Source: Glycomyces sp. L485 (GTDB lineage Bacteria; Actinomycetota; Actinomycetes; Mycobacteriales; Micromonosporaceae). Taken from it: a DNA stretch of 47,781 nt. The position numbers and the translations under genes were made by a program. Below are positions 1 to 7,389 of the stretch, in pieces; positions within the stretch are counted from its first letter, which is position 1; each line of letters starts with the position of its first letter. The notes under the pieces are model-generated. The model did not search any database. It had not been told where the DNA came from and was given only the letters and a program-made list of their open reading frames with translations. The stretch covers positions 273 through 48,053 of the forward strand of contig NZ_JAKZEW010000036.1 of NCBI RefSeq assembly GCF_022548875.1, given 5' to 3'.

Positions 1-1
1 C

Positions 2-262
2 TACGACGCATTCGTCACGCGAGGATACCCGGTCGTCGTAGGCGAGTACGGCTCGGTCGACAAGTCATCGCACGACTCGGCGAACAACCAGTATCGGGAG
101 GACTTCGCGCGCGCCATGGTGGCCACCGCCAAGCAGTATGGAGCCGCCACCATCTACTGGGACAACGGCGTCAACGGGCAGTACGGGTTCGGGCTGTTCG
201 ACCGAACCTCTTATGCGGTAACCCAACCGGGCATCGTCAATGCCATCATGAGCGGCCTCTAA
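2..262 (+). CDS. glycoside hydrolase family 5 protein, C-terminal fragment
   Basis: The window opens inside this gene. The visible 86 residues read YDAFVTRGYPVVVGEYGS at the start, and the Glu of GEYG fits the catalytic nucleophile of clan GH-A family 5 glycosidases. The later YWDNG segment fits the aromatic substrate-binding strand of the last barrel repeats. The family hydrolyses beta-1,4-glucans or mannans and is usually secreted. The signal peptide, the acid/base Glu and any carbohydrate-binding module lie outside the window. The protein stops soon after the barrel (IMSGL), so no C-terminal binding module follows. Exact substrate cannot be told from this piece. Confidence 0.85.
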   Translation, partial: YDAFVTRGYPVVVGEYGSVDKSSHDSANNQYREDFARAMVATAKQYGAATIYWDNGVNGQYGFGLFDRTSYAVTQPGIVNAIMSGL

Positions 263-422
263 CCCGACCGCTTCATGAGTTCTAGTCAGGTGGGGGTGTC
301 GTGACGCAAGAAGTGCCTTGCTACCAGCGATGATACGGATGCTGAAACCATAAGTGACCCGCTGGTTCTGGCTTCGACGCCCGATCATCCTGCCACCGAT
401 CTGGTGAGCCCAGAGAAACGAA

Positions 423-456
423 GAAGCGGCCCGGATCCTTCGATCCGGGCCGCTTC
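423..456 (-). terminator. intrinsic terminator after the TetR operon
   Basis: A perfect 15-bp stem (423-437 with 442-456) has a 4-nt loop. Read on the minus strand it runs into the T-rich tract TTCGTTTCTC. It lies just past the stop at 461 and so closes the two-gene minus-strand unit. Between 262 and 422 no gene or other signal was seen. Confidence 0.8.
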
Positions 457-460
457 AAAT

Positions 461-769
461 TCAACTGCAGGGATCATACGTATCGAGCAGGCGTCCCAGC
501 AGGTCACTCGACCAGATCAGGCCAGCGGCCGCCAGTAGGGCGACTGCCGCAATGGCGAGGAGGGTCGGACGCCGCCGCTGCGGCGCGGACTCGGCGCCCG
601 GCGGCGGCTCTGCCGGGGCATCGTCGTCGCGGGCGCCCTGAGAGGAGTTCGCCTCGTCCACGCGCCAACCGTACCGGTACCCGATCGGGACCCTCCCGAT
701 GCTCAAACCACCTGAGTTGTACGCAGTTCGCCGAGAACTCGTTTCAAGTTCGTGGTTGAGCATGCCCAT
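461..769 (-). CDS. small single-pass membrane protein
   Basis: This is a protein of about 102 residues of unknown function. The N-terminal two thirds is hydrophilic and rich in Pro, Ala, Asp and Arg. One hydrophobic segment (LLAIAAVALLAAAGLIW) follows an Arg cluster (QRRRP), so the predicted topology is N-terminus inside, with a short Cys-containing tail outside. The start at 769 was chosen because GAGGAG lies just upstream; an in-frame ATG at 763 and an upstream TTG at 784 are alternatives. It begins 24 bp after the TetR stop, and a strong terminator follows the pair, so the two are probably cotranscribed. No family was recognised. Confidence 0.6.
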   Translation of the reverse strand: MGMLNHELETSSRRTAYNSGGLSIGRVPIGYRYGWRVDEANSSQGARDDDAPAEPPPGAESAPQRRRPTLLAIAAVALLAAAGLIWSSDLLGRLLDTYDPCS

Positions 770-793
770 GGGACTCCTCGCCAAGCGCCGCTT

Positions 794-1399
794 TCATGGT
801 GTGTAGGTGGCGTCGATGAGAGCGGTCAACTGTGCGGCGGCGTTCCTGGTGTCGTAGGCGGGGTCCTGCAACTTCTCGGTCACGATAGCGTCGATCGCAC
901 CGCCGATGATGAGCGCCGTGGTGCGGCTGTCCGGATCGGGAGCCAGGCCGCGTGTCCTGCGCGCGGCCTGGATGAGCTGCGCCAAGGGTTTCCAGCGGGC
1001 GGCGGTGTCCCTTTCGGCGTCGCTGTTGCTCAGCGCCTCGATGATCATGCGCGTGTGCCGTCGGTTCACGCTCAGATACTCGATCATCGAACTCGCGTAG
1101 GCGGCAGGTCCTTCCTCTGCGGATGCGGCCTCCACCGCGGCACCGACGTGCGAGACGAGTTCATGAAGCACGTGCTCGTAAGCCGCATCAACGACCGCGG
1201 CCTTGCTTGAGAAGTGGTAGAGCACCGCAGGCTTGGTGATGCCCGCGCGTTCGGCGATCCCCGACAGGGAGACGCCCGCATAGCCCTTCTCGGCCACGAG
1301 CTCGATGGTCTTCTCGATGATCTGCGCTCTGCGGTGCCGCTGAGCGAAGGTCGGCGATGCGCCCTCTGAGCTGGTCTTACTCGTCCTAGGCATTGCCAT
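794..1399 (-). CDS. TetR/AcrR-family transcriptional repressor
   Basis: The N-terminus holds a classic TetR helix-turn-helix (residues about 25-70: IIEKTIELVAEKGYAGVSLS, then GIAERAGITKPAVLYHFSSK). The remaining 130 residues are the variable ligand-binding helices. About 201 aa is the usual length. Such proteins repress their own gene and a divergent exporter or enzyme gene until a small hydrophobic ligand binds. ATG codons occur at 1399 and 1393. The second lies exactly 6 nt past TAAGTT on the minus strand, a canonical leaderless arrangement, so 1393 may be the true start. Two palindromes that look like its operators lie just upstream. The expected divergent target is broken by a mobile-element relic. 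Confidence 0.9.
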   Translation of the reverse strand: MAMPRTSKTSSEGASPTFAQRHRRAQIIEKTIELVAEKGYAGVSLSGIAERAGITKPAVLYHFSSKAAVVDAAYEHVLHELVSHVGAAVEAASAEEGPAAYASSMIEYLSVNRRHTRMIIEALSNSDAERDTAARWKPLAQLIQAARRTRGLAPDPDSRTTALIIGGAIDAIVTEKLQDPAYDTRNAAAQLTALIDATYTP

Positions 1400-1403
1400 A
1401 ACT

Positions 1404-1434
1404 TACCAGATGGTATATTTACTGACCGATCGGT
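1404..1434. promoter_or_regulatory. tandem TetR-type operators in the divergent promoter
   Basis: Two similar 12-bp sites face each other: TACCAGATGGTA (1404-1415, arms TACCA/TGGTA around GA) and GACCGATCGGTA (1424-1435), whose core ACCGATCGGT (1425-1434) is a perfect palindrome. The first overlaps the putative -10 TAAGTT of the repressor gene. The second abuts the plus-strand ribosome site AAGGAGG (1435-1441). This fits autoregulation plus control of the divergent gene; the assignment is by position and symmetry only. Confidence 0.65.
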
Positions 1435-1442
1435 AAGGAGGA

Positions 1443-1512
1443 ATGATGGAGACCGACCCGACATCCGAGGAACGTGTCACCTCGCCCGAAACCGAGCTGC
1501 GCCGCCGCCGCC
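1443..1512 (+). pseudogene. 5' stub of the TetR-divergent target gene
   Basis: Directly after AAGGAGG and the second operator, an ATG (1443, or 1446) opens a reading frame of about 23 plausible codons, ending in a run of Arg codons (ELRRRRR). At about 1510 the frame merges with group II intron maturase sequence and stops near 1560. The polar N-terminus followed by an Arg cluster would suit an MFS exporter, a common partner of such repressors, but too little is left to name it. Confidence 0.4.
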
Positions 1513-1777
1513 GTAGCCGAGGAGATCAAACAGCGCCTGGCGGCGTTCCTGCACGATGACCTCAAGCTGGAACTGTCCCAGGACAAGACGCTGATCACGC
1601 ATGCCAGGACCGGCAGAGCGCAGTTCCTGGCTATGAGATCAGCGTGTTGCACGACGACAAGCAGCGCACCGTGACCGGCCAGAGGGCCGTCAACGGCGCG
1701 ATCGGCTTGCACGTCCCGACATCGGTGATCCGGGCCAAGAGCGCCCCGTATCTCATGCGCGGCAAACCCGCGCGTCG
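1513..1777 (+). pseudogene. group II intron reverse transcriptase/maturase fragment
   Basis: The text AEEIKQRLAAFL, then LKLELSQDKTLITHART and, in the next frame, GYEISVLHDDK followed by RAVNGAIGLHVPTSVI matches the region just after the polymerase core of group II intron-encoded proteins. One G is missing near 1630 (QFL joins GYE only after a frame change), so the piece is frameshifted. It is also cut at both ends: the YADD catalytic core and the X/DNA-binding end are absent. No intron RNA domains V/VI were seen around it. It is a dead relic that interrupts the TetR target gene. Confidence 0.75.
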
Positions 1778-1848
1778 GCGTGAACTAGACAGCGCGGAAA
1801 AGGACCCGCGGACAGCGGGCACCTCGCCGCGCGGTCGACCCTACCCAG

Positions 1849-2165
1849 GATACCAAGGGCCACTTCGGACTCGATGAGCATCAGATGCGGACCTGGACCT
1901 CGGTCCGCCGCTGGATCACCCTGTGCCTGCTCGTTGCGGCCGCGATCACCATCGCCCACCACCTCGCCCGATCCCGAAGCAGCCACCTGAGTCTCACCGG
2001 TCTCGCCCGACTGCACGCCGAGATCATCCGGCCGACCACCCCGATGACCACCGCTACCGCAGGTCAGAATGGATATGCGGCCACAACGAAGCCACCCGGC
2101 GAGCCCATTACCGCCGCCGAGACAACCACTGTCCGTCATGAAACGAGCTTCCGCTGCCGTAGTAG
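1849..2165 (+). pseudogene. IS701-like transposase C-terminal remnant
   Basis: The frame reads TKGHFGLDEHQMRTWTSVRRW and then a hydrophobic helix. This is the last part of DDE transposases of the IS701 type, where KGE-GLD-HQ-R-W normally marks the catalytic Glu helix. Here the Glu is replaced by His (KGH). Everything upstream is missing and the downstream text decays into low-complexity Thr/Ala codons. The remnant is on the opposite strand to the intact IS701 element that inserted at its 3' side, and is only distantly similar to it, so it represents an older insertion. Confidence 0.5.
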
Positions 2166-2189
2166 CACGACAGCTGTATTTCGTTGTGC
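2166..2189 (+). repeat. left terminal inverted repeat of the IS701 element
   Basis: This 24-bp sequence is the exact reverse complement of 3513-3536. It is preceded by GTAG (2162-2165), the left copy of the 4-bp target duplication. Confidence 0.9.
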
Positions 2190-2295
2190 TGCTTCTATTG
2201 TCGCTGGTAGCGGGATTGTCTAGCGCGGGTTTGGTGGCGGCGCCTCCAGTGGGCGGCGGCGAGGGCATGGCCGAGGGAGCGAGCGGGGTTGAGGA

Positions 2296-3489
2296 CTACC
2301 GCCAGGAGACGGCGGATTTCGGGGACTGTGAGTCTTCCCAGCTCGCGTGGGCTTTTGGGTCGGTCGCCGCCATCACCGCCAGGAACGCATGGGCCAGCAT
2401 GGACATGGTGATGTGCCGGTACCAGCCCTCCCACCTGCGCACTTGATAATGGTCCAGGCCGCATTCGCCCTTGGCGGCCTGGAAGCACTCCTCGATCGCC
2501 CACCTGGCCCCGGCGACGCGCACGATCGCCTCGCGCTCGACCGAGTCGGGGTGGAAGCACAGGTAGTAGGCAATATCGGTGGGATCTGCAATGGAACGGC
2601 GGGCCAGCAGCGTGCGAGCGTATCCGGGCGGGAGGTCGCCGTAGGAGGGGACGGTGGCCCAGGCCCAGTCGTACTCCCGCTCACCGCGGACGCCGGGTCC
2701 GGCCGAGACTCGGTGCCACGCTTCCTCGGGCGCGCGGCCGATGAGGGTGTCGACCCTGCGCTTGCCGTCCAGGTCGACCACGGTCTGGCTCACCGGCACT
2801 TCGACGACATAGGACATGCGCCGGGCTTCCAGGAAGGCGCGGAAGGCGCCGTCGCGGCCGTAGGCGGAGTCGGCGGCGACCCAACCGGCCTCGACACCGG
2901 CCGCGAGGGCCCGCCCGATCATGGCCTCGGCCAGCCGCGCCTTGGTCAGCACGCCCTGGTGCCAGCGGTCATCGGGGATGCCGGCGTCATCGCACCGGTC
3001 GCGATCGGCGATCCAGGACTCGGGCAGGTAGAGCTCACGGTCGATCAACGCCCGGCCCTGCTCACCGGCGTAGGCGAGAAAGACGCCGAGCTGGCAGTTC
3101 TCCACCCGGCCCGCCGTCCCCGAGTACTGCCGCTGCACCCCTGCTGAGCGGCGGCCCTTCTTGATGAAACCCGTCTCATCGACCACGAGCACACCGTCCG
3201 GCCCGGCCAAATTGGTTGACACAAAGGAGCGAACCTGGTCGCGGACCGCATCAGCGCTCCACTTCGCCCGGCCCAGGAAGTGCTGCACCTTCCACGGGTC
3301 GGTATCCCCGGCCGCCTCGGCCAACTGCCAGGAGTTCTTCCGCTCTACCGGCGCCAGCAGCCCGACCAAATACGACCTCGCCCGCCGCCGCAGCTCCACT
3401 CGGCTGAACAGCCCCGCAACCTCGGCGAACGCATCATCAAGACTTGACTTCCACGACGACACATCCCCTGCCGCAACATCATCGACCAC
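2296..3489 (-). CDS. IS701-family DDE transposase (frame 0 product, C-terminus in -1 frame)
   Basis: A 397-aa transposase. The acidic residues expected for the DDE site sit in VLVVDETGF, VAADSAYGRD and AIEECFQAAKGE-GLDHYQ, all present. GTG at 3489 was taken as start because it follows the inverted repeat by about 24 nt and opens the conserved text; a nearby ATG at 3497 is out of frame. The annotated frame ends in SQSPKSAVSWR. The family's usual tail (RELGRLTVPEIRRLL, ending QTRARQSRYQRQ) lies in the -1 frame and stops at 2195. The switch falls on a heptamer C_CCA_AAA at 2359-2353, so the full protein of about 435 aa may be made by frameshifting; a simple mutation is the alternative. Confidence 0.9.
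   Translation of the reverse strand: MVDDVAAGDVSSWKSSLDDAFAEVAGLFSRVELRRRARSYLVGLLAPVERKNSWQLAEAAGDTDPWKVQHFLGRAKWSADAVRDQVRSFVSTNLAGPDGVLVVDETGFIKKGRRSAGVQRQYSGTAGRVENCQLGVFLAYAGEQGRALIDRELYLPESWIADRDRCDDAGIPDDRWHQGVLTKARLAEAMIGRALAAGVEAGWVAADSAYGRDGAFRAFLEARRMSYVVEVPVSQTVVDLDGKRRVDTLIGRAPEEAWHRVSAGPGVRGEREYDWAWATVPSYGDLPPGYARTLLARRSIADPTDIAYYLCFHPDSVEREAIVRVAGARWAIEECFQAAKGECGLDHYQVRRWEGWYRHITMSMLAHAFLAVMAATDPKAHASWEDSQSPKSAVSWR
2353..2359 (-). promoter_or_regulatory. candidate -1 ribosomal frameshift heptamer in the IS701 transposase
   Basis: On the coding strand the sequence is CCCAAAA, read C_CCA_AAA in frame 0. This is the X_XXY_YYZ pattern of -1 slippery sites. Slippage at this exact point enters the frame that carries the conserved transposase tail. 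Thirteen nt downstream, GGG-AA-GACT-CAC-AGTC-CCC (plus-strand 2321-2339) can fold into a 7-bp stem with a bulge. The spacing is longer than the usual 5-9 nt, which weakens the case. Confidence 0.45.
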
Positions 3490-3512
3490 AAAACCATACT
3501 AGACAAGTTGCG

Positions 3513-3536
3513 GCACAACGAAATACAGCTGTCGTG
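3513..3536 (-). repeat. right terminal inverted repeat of the IS701 element
   Basis: Exact reverse complement of 2166-2189. It is followed by GTAG (3537-3540), the right copy of the target duplication. It lies about 24 nt upstream of the transposase start and may contain its promoter. Confidence 0.9.
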
Positions 3537-3595
3537 GTAGAATGCCGGTGTCCCGCGACTGCTGTACTTGACGTATCGACGATGAGAAAGCGACC

Positions 3596-3649
3596 ATGTT
3601 CAGCCAGGCCAAGTCCCTCGTGGCTCACGCTGTCGGCGGCGATTCGTGA
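3596..3649 (+). CDS. 17-residue leader peptide coupled to the M48 peptidase gene
   Basis: ATG at 3596 follows GAGAAAG and encodes MFSQAKSLVAHAVGGDS. Its TGA (3647-3649) overlaps the GTG/ATG start of the peptidase in the sequence GTGATG. That is the arrangement of translational coupling. It could be a true leader peptide, or the truncated 5' end of a gene damaged when mobile elements entered just upstream. No homologue is recognised. Confidence 0.35.
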   Translation: MFSQAKSLVAHAVGGDS

Positions 3650-5166
3650 TGCTCTTGCCCCGCACCGTGCTCTGGGTGCTGCTGATCAACGCCGTCCCGG
3701 TGGCGATGCTCGCCCTCATGGGTGGGTTGGTCTGGTTCAACGTGTGGGCGTTCACCGTCTCCCCCGTCACCGCCGTCAAGATCGCGATCGGGGTCGTGCC
3801 GACCGTGTTGGTGCTCGGCCGCGGGCTGTGGGTGCTGTTCTCCAAGAGCGACAACGCGGTGCGCGGCGTGCCGGTGCGTGAGCACGAGCAGCCGGAGCTG
3901 TGGGCGCTCGTCCGCAGGCTCGCCGTGGTCGCGGACACCAGGCCCCCGGACGACATTCATCTGGTCGCGGAGGCGAACGCCTCCGTCCGCGAGGACACCC
4001 GGCTGCTCGGGCTGATCTCCGCTCGGCGGCATATGTTCATCGGCGCCCCGCTGGTCGCGACGATGAGTTCGGCCCAGCTCGCCGCGGTGCTGACCCACGA
4101 ACTCGCCCACTACAGCAATCGCGACACCCGCTTCGCCGGCCTGGCCTACCGCAGTCGCAGCGCCTTCACGCGCACGCTCGCCACGATCAATCGCGGCGAC
4201 CGCCTCCAACTGGGGCTGCATTTCCTCCTGCGGCACTACGGCGCGTTCGTGTTCCGCGCGTCTGCGAAGCTGAGCAGGCGCCAGGAGGACGTGGCGGACG
4301 AGGCGGCTGCGGCCGCCGTCGGTTCGGCCGCCACCGCCTCCGCACTCCGCGAGCTGGCGCCGATCAACGAGTCGTGGGATGTGTTCGAGAACAACCACCT
4401 GGTCATCGGTTGGGACGCGGGCTATCTGCCGGCCGATGTGTTCGCCGGGTACCAAAGATTGCACGCCTCACTGCACGACGCGCTGCACGGCCTGCGCACC
4501 GATCCGCCGGATGCGGCGGATCCGTTCGACTCGCATCCGCCACTGCGCGACCGGATCGCCGCCACCGACGCGCTGGGCGCCGTCGGCACGATCCACGTCC
4601 CGGCCACGTCCGCGCTCGGCCTGCTGCGCGATCCCCTGCGGCTGCTCGACGCGGCGGTGCTGGCCGATCTGACGCCGGAGGCGAGGTCCAAGCGGCGCGC
4701 GGACTGGCCGACGTTGATCCGCATCAGCGGCATCAGTTCGCTGACCGAGAACACCGACCGGGTACTGGCAAACGCCGCTCGGGTCACCGGCGGACCGCCG
4801 ACGCTGCGCGCGCTGCTGGACGCGCTCGACGCTGGCAGGCTGATCGAACTGGGCGCGGACCCGGACCGGGCGGCCGATCCGTCGGACGGCCCCCGCGTCC
4901 TTCGCGAACGATCCAGACTCATCGTCCACAAGGCATTGTTCGGCGCAGTCGCCGCGACGCTCACCTCGGCGGGCGCACTGCACTGGACCGAATCCTGGCC
5001 GTCGGTCGGCACCTTGCGGCTGGACGAGCGGTACCCGGACTCGCTGCCGGACCTGATCGACGCCGCCCTCAACGATCGCCCCGACACCTCGCGCCTGCGC
5101 GCGCTCCTCGATTCAGTAAGAGACTCACCAGGAAGGCCCGGCCACTATGGCGCTGCTGCTCGGTAA
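3646..5166 (+). CDS. M48-family membrane zinc metallopeptidase
   Basis: A 506-aa protein with two N-terminal membrane segments (about 8-34 and 42-66) and then an M48 peptidase domain. The zinc motif HELAH is at 151-155 and the third ligand is Glu214 in SRRQEDVAD, with Asp218 as in M48 enzymes of the HtpX/Ste24 group. The C-terminal 250 residues are an Ala/Leu/Asp-rich helical extension without a recognised domain, absent from short HtpX proteins. GTG at 3646 and ATG at 3649 are both possible starts. Its last 20 nt overlap the next gene, so the three genes 3646-6977 form one unit. The enzyme probably cleaves membrane or membrane-near proteins; the substrate is unknown. Confidence 0.85.
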   Translation: MMLLPRTVLWVLLINAVPVAMLALMGGLVWFNVWAFTVSPVTAVKIAIGVVPTVLVLGRGLWVLFSKSDNAVRGVPVREHEQPELWALVRRLAVVADTRPPDDIHLVAEANASVREDTRLLGLISARRHMFIGAPLVATMSSAQLAAVLTHELAHYSNRDTRFAGLAYRSRSAFTRTLATINRGDRLQLGLHFLLRHYGAFVFRASAKLSRRQEDVADEAAAAAVGSAATASALRELAPINESWDVFENNHLVIGWDAGYLPADVFAGYQRLHASLHDALHGLRTDPPDAADPFDSHPPLRDRIAATDALGAVGTIHVPATSALGLLRDPLRLLDAAVLADLTPEARSKRRADWPTLIRISGISSLTENTDRVLANAARVTGGPPTLRALLDALDAGRLIELGADPDRAADPSDGPRVLRERSRLIVHKALFGAVAATLTSAGALHWTESWPSVGTLRLDERYPDSLPDLIDAALNDRPDTSRLRALLDSVRDSPGRPGHYGAAAR

Positions 5167-6283
5167 GAAAACCAAGGTCTTGATGGCCATGCGGAAGGAG
5201 GCCAAGCGCCGCGGCCTGTCGTGGAAGGCTTACCTCGAATCGACGAACGCCGAAGAACTGATCGCCTTGTGCCAGCAGATCGATCCGAGCATCGATCCGG
5301 CCGAACTAATCGAGGGCCTGCCCTCCGACCCGCCCGTCGACGCGGTCCAATGGGGTCTGCCGCCCAGGCACGCGCTGCGCACCGACCTGATCAGCCCCGT
5401 CCCGGTGATCACCGCGGCGGTGACCGCGGCCAGAGCCGGCGATTGGCGGCCGGCCGCCCACTTGCTCAACCGCAGCTACGGGGATTGGGCGATGCGGGCC
5501 GCCGCGGTCCATGCGCTCGCCGAGACCGTGGCCGACGACCGCACCTGGCTGGAGGCGTGGAGGGCGGCCGGCACCGGCGACGACAAGCACATCGCGGCCG
5601 TCGATGCGCAGGGCCTGCTCTGGTTGGCCTGGAAGCTGCGCGGCGACAACAACAACGAGAACACCTCGGCCCAGCAGCACGAGGCGTTCGTTCAGGTGCT
5701 TCCGCAGGCCGAGGCGGCGGCGTGGAAAGCGACCGAGATGGCGCAGGAGGACCCGACGCCGTGGACCACGCTGGTCACGGTCGCCATGGGTCTCCAATTC
5801 GACAACGACAAGTTCGGCGCGGTCTGGCGCGAACTGCTGGCCCGAGACCCGCTGCACCGCACTGGACACGAGTTCGCGGGACAGTACTGGTCCGGCTTCG
5901 GCGCGGACCGGATGCTCAGCTTCGCTCTCCAGGCCGCGTCGGCGTCCCCGTCACTCGCCTTCCTGATCATCCAGGCGGCGGCCGAGGGTGAGGGCGAGAA
6001 CGAGAACGTGTGGCAGCAGGCCGAGGTGCACCGCGCGCTCGACGCCATGCTGCACTGGCTGGGCACGCCCCAAGGCAGCGCCGGTGTGGACGCGAGCGCC
6101 GACCGGCGCTGGGCGGCTTACGGGCTGGTGAACGCCGGCCGGGGCGCCGAGGCACTGCCGCTGTTCCAGCAGTTGGGCATCGACGCCTCGGGCACCCCGT
6201 GGCAATACTGGGGCGACGCCGCGATCGCCAACTTCGACCGGTACCGTCGCAGGGCCTGCGCCGCCACCATCGCCCGAAAATAG
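5147..6283 (+). CDS. helical (TPR-like) companion of the M48 peptidase
   Basis: A 378-aa soluble protein with no signal peptide or membrane segment. It is built mainly of Ala/Leu/Trp-rich helices in repeats of 30-40 residues (for example VITAAVTAARAGDWRPAAHL, and AYGLVNAGRGAEALPLFQQL near the C-terminus), resembling TPR or similar alpha-solenoids. No family was recognised with certainty. AGGAAGG lies about 11 nt before the ATG, inside the peptidase gene. The 20-nt overlap argues for coupled synthesis, and a role as adaptor or regulator of the peptidase is a reasonable inference. Confidence 0.75.
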   Translation: MALLLGKKTKVLMAMRKEAKRRGLSWKAYLESTNAEELIALCQQIDPSIDPAELIEGLPSDPPVDAVQWGLPPRHALRTDLISPVPVITAAVTAARAGDWRPAAHLLNRSYGDWAMRAAAVHALAETVADDRTWLEAWRAAGTGDDKHIAAVDAQGLLWLAWKLRGDNNNENTSAQQHEAFVQVLPQAEAAAWKATEMAQEDPTPWTTLVTVAMGLQFDNDKFGAVWRELLARDPLHRTGHEFAGQYWSGFGADRMLSFALQAASASPSLAFLIIQAAAEGEGENENVWQQAEVHRALDAMLHWLGTPQGSAGVDASADRRWAAYGLVNAGRGAEALPLFQQLGIDASGTPWQYWGDAAIANFDRYRRRACAATIARK

Positions 6284-6290
6284 GACCGAC

Positions 6291-6977
6291 TTGGAAGACA
6301 TCGTCGCCGGCGACCCGGACTGGAGCACCCGGAACGCCACGCCTCCGCCTCGGTGGGCCCTGGCTTGGCGCCCGTTCGGATACCTGCTGGTCGGCCTGGT
6401 CTGGCTGGCAATCTGGGCGACCATCTTCGCTTTGGGCTGGGGGATATTGATCTTCGGCGTCGTATCGGGTGAACTCACGGTCGCCGTGTTCACCGAACCC
6501 TCCATGTCGTCGGTGGGCTCCGTCCTTGCGATGGTCTTCCTCGTGGCCCCGCTGCTGGCCGTGATCATGGGCCCTGTCGTGCTGTGGTGGCTGCCGAACT
6601 GCTCCTGGCCTCTCGCGGCACTGTCGTTCGTCTACATCGGCCGGTCCTTGCGTCCGTCCTTCCGCCACGAGAAACTGTCGTTCACCGCCTATGGCGATCA
6701 GGCCGACACGTTCGGTCGGCCCACGGTCTCGGGAACCTCGCTCTCGCTGCAGCCGGTGCGCAATACGGCGCTGACCCGTTTCCTCATGCGCTTCTATGTG
6801 GCCGGCTGGGAGCCCAGCGGCATCGGATTCCTCGCGATGATGCCCGCGGGGGTCGGCTGGCTGCTGCTCTTCCCCGCCATCGCGAAGGACGTCGCCCTGA
6901 CTACGAGCGTCGTGTGCGGCGTGCTCGGGGTCGGATTGATCGCATGGTCGTACGTATGGGCGCTGCGGACCATGTGA
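6291..6977 (+). CDS. polytopic membrane protein of the M48 unit
   Basis: A 228-aa protein with about five membrane segments (near residues 28-60, 75-115, 175-195 and 200-222). A cytoplasmic or outer loop of some 60 polar residues lies between the second and third clusters. It starts with TTG at 6291, 7 bp after the previous stop; no other start in this frame keeps the N-terminal MEDIVAGDPDW text. No known family was recognised. Close spacing places it in the same operon as the M48 peptidase and the helical protein. Confidence 0.7.
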   Translation: MEDIVAGDPDWSTRNATPPPRWALAWRPFGYLLVGLVWLAIWATIFALGWGILIFGVVSGELTVAVFTEPSMSSVGSVLAMVFLVAPLLAVIMGPVVLWWLPNCSWPLAALSFVYIGRSLRPSFRHEKLSFTAYGDQADTFGRPTVSGTSLSLQPVRNTALTRFLMRFYVAGWEPSGIGFLAMMPAGVGWLLLFPAIAKDVALTTSVVCGVLGVGLIAWSYVWALRTM

Positions 6978-7045
6978 ACGCTCGCCAAAGACCGCCCACG
7001 GGTCAAGTAGGGCCGCTCCAGCACCCCTGCCTCAGAAAGGCGACC

Positions 7046-7337
7046 TCATCGCACGGTCGGCTCGACCAGCGACTCCAGTGCGGCGGTGATACCGGGCTGG
7101 ACGGTTTCCAGGTTCGGGCGGCCACCGCCTGGAGCGCGGACCCGGTCGGTCACCTCGGCCCCGGCCTCGATCTCGTTCATGCCCTTGCGGACTGTTCTTC
7201 GAGGCCCTCAAAGCCTGAGTTACCACGGGCACACCGTATTCGAGCGCATCGACGCCGAGGTAGAGGCGCCACTGCCGCTCGTTGAGATGCGCACGCATCA
7301 ACTCGTACTTCTCCGCCAGCGAGATCCGATCGGTCAC
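7046..7337 (-). pseudogene. ISAzo13-like transposase N-terminal remnant
   Basis: The GTG at 7337 opens MTDRISLAEKYELMRAHLNE, then RQWRLYLGVDALEYG, the typical start of ISAzo13-family transposases. After ALRASKNSPQ the match jumps frame to GMNEIEAGAEVTDRVRAPGG, then GRPNLETVQPGITAALESLV, and ends at an early stop (7046-7048). It thus keeps about 97 of an expected 400 or more residues and has at least one frameshift. No terminal repeats were identified. Confidence 0.75.
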
Positions 7338-7389
7338 GCCCCATGTAACGAGCGATCCACTACAGTAGCGACGCCCCAGGTCAATTTGT

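Larger units (their letters stand above)
2166..3536 (-). mobile_element. complete IS701-family insertion sequence
   Basis: The 1371-bp element is bounded by perfect 24-bp inverted repeats (2166-2189 and 3513-3536; each begins CACGACAGCTG when read inward). It is flanked by direct repeats GTAG at 2162-2165 and 3537-3540. A 4-bp target duplication ending in TAG is typical of IS701. It carries one transposase gene on the minus strand, which fills almost the whole element. Intact ends and a visible target duplication suggest a recent insertion, into already decayed mobile-element DNA. Confidence 0.9.
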
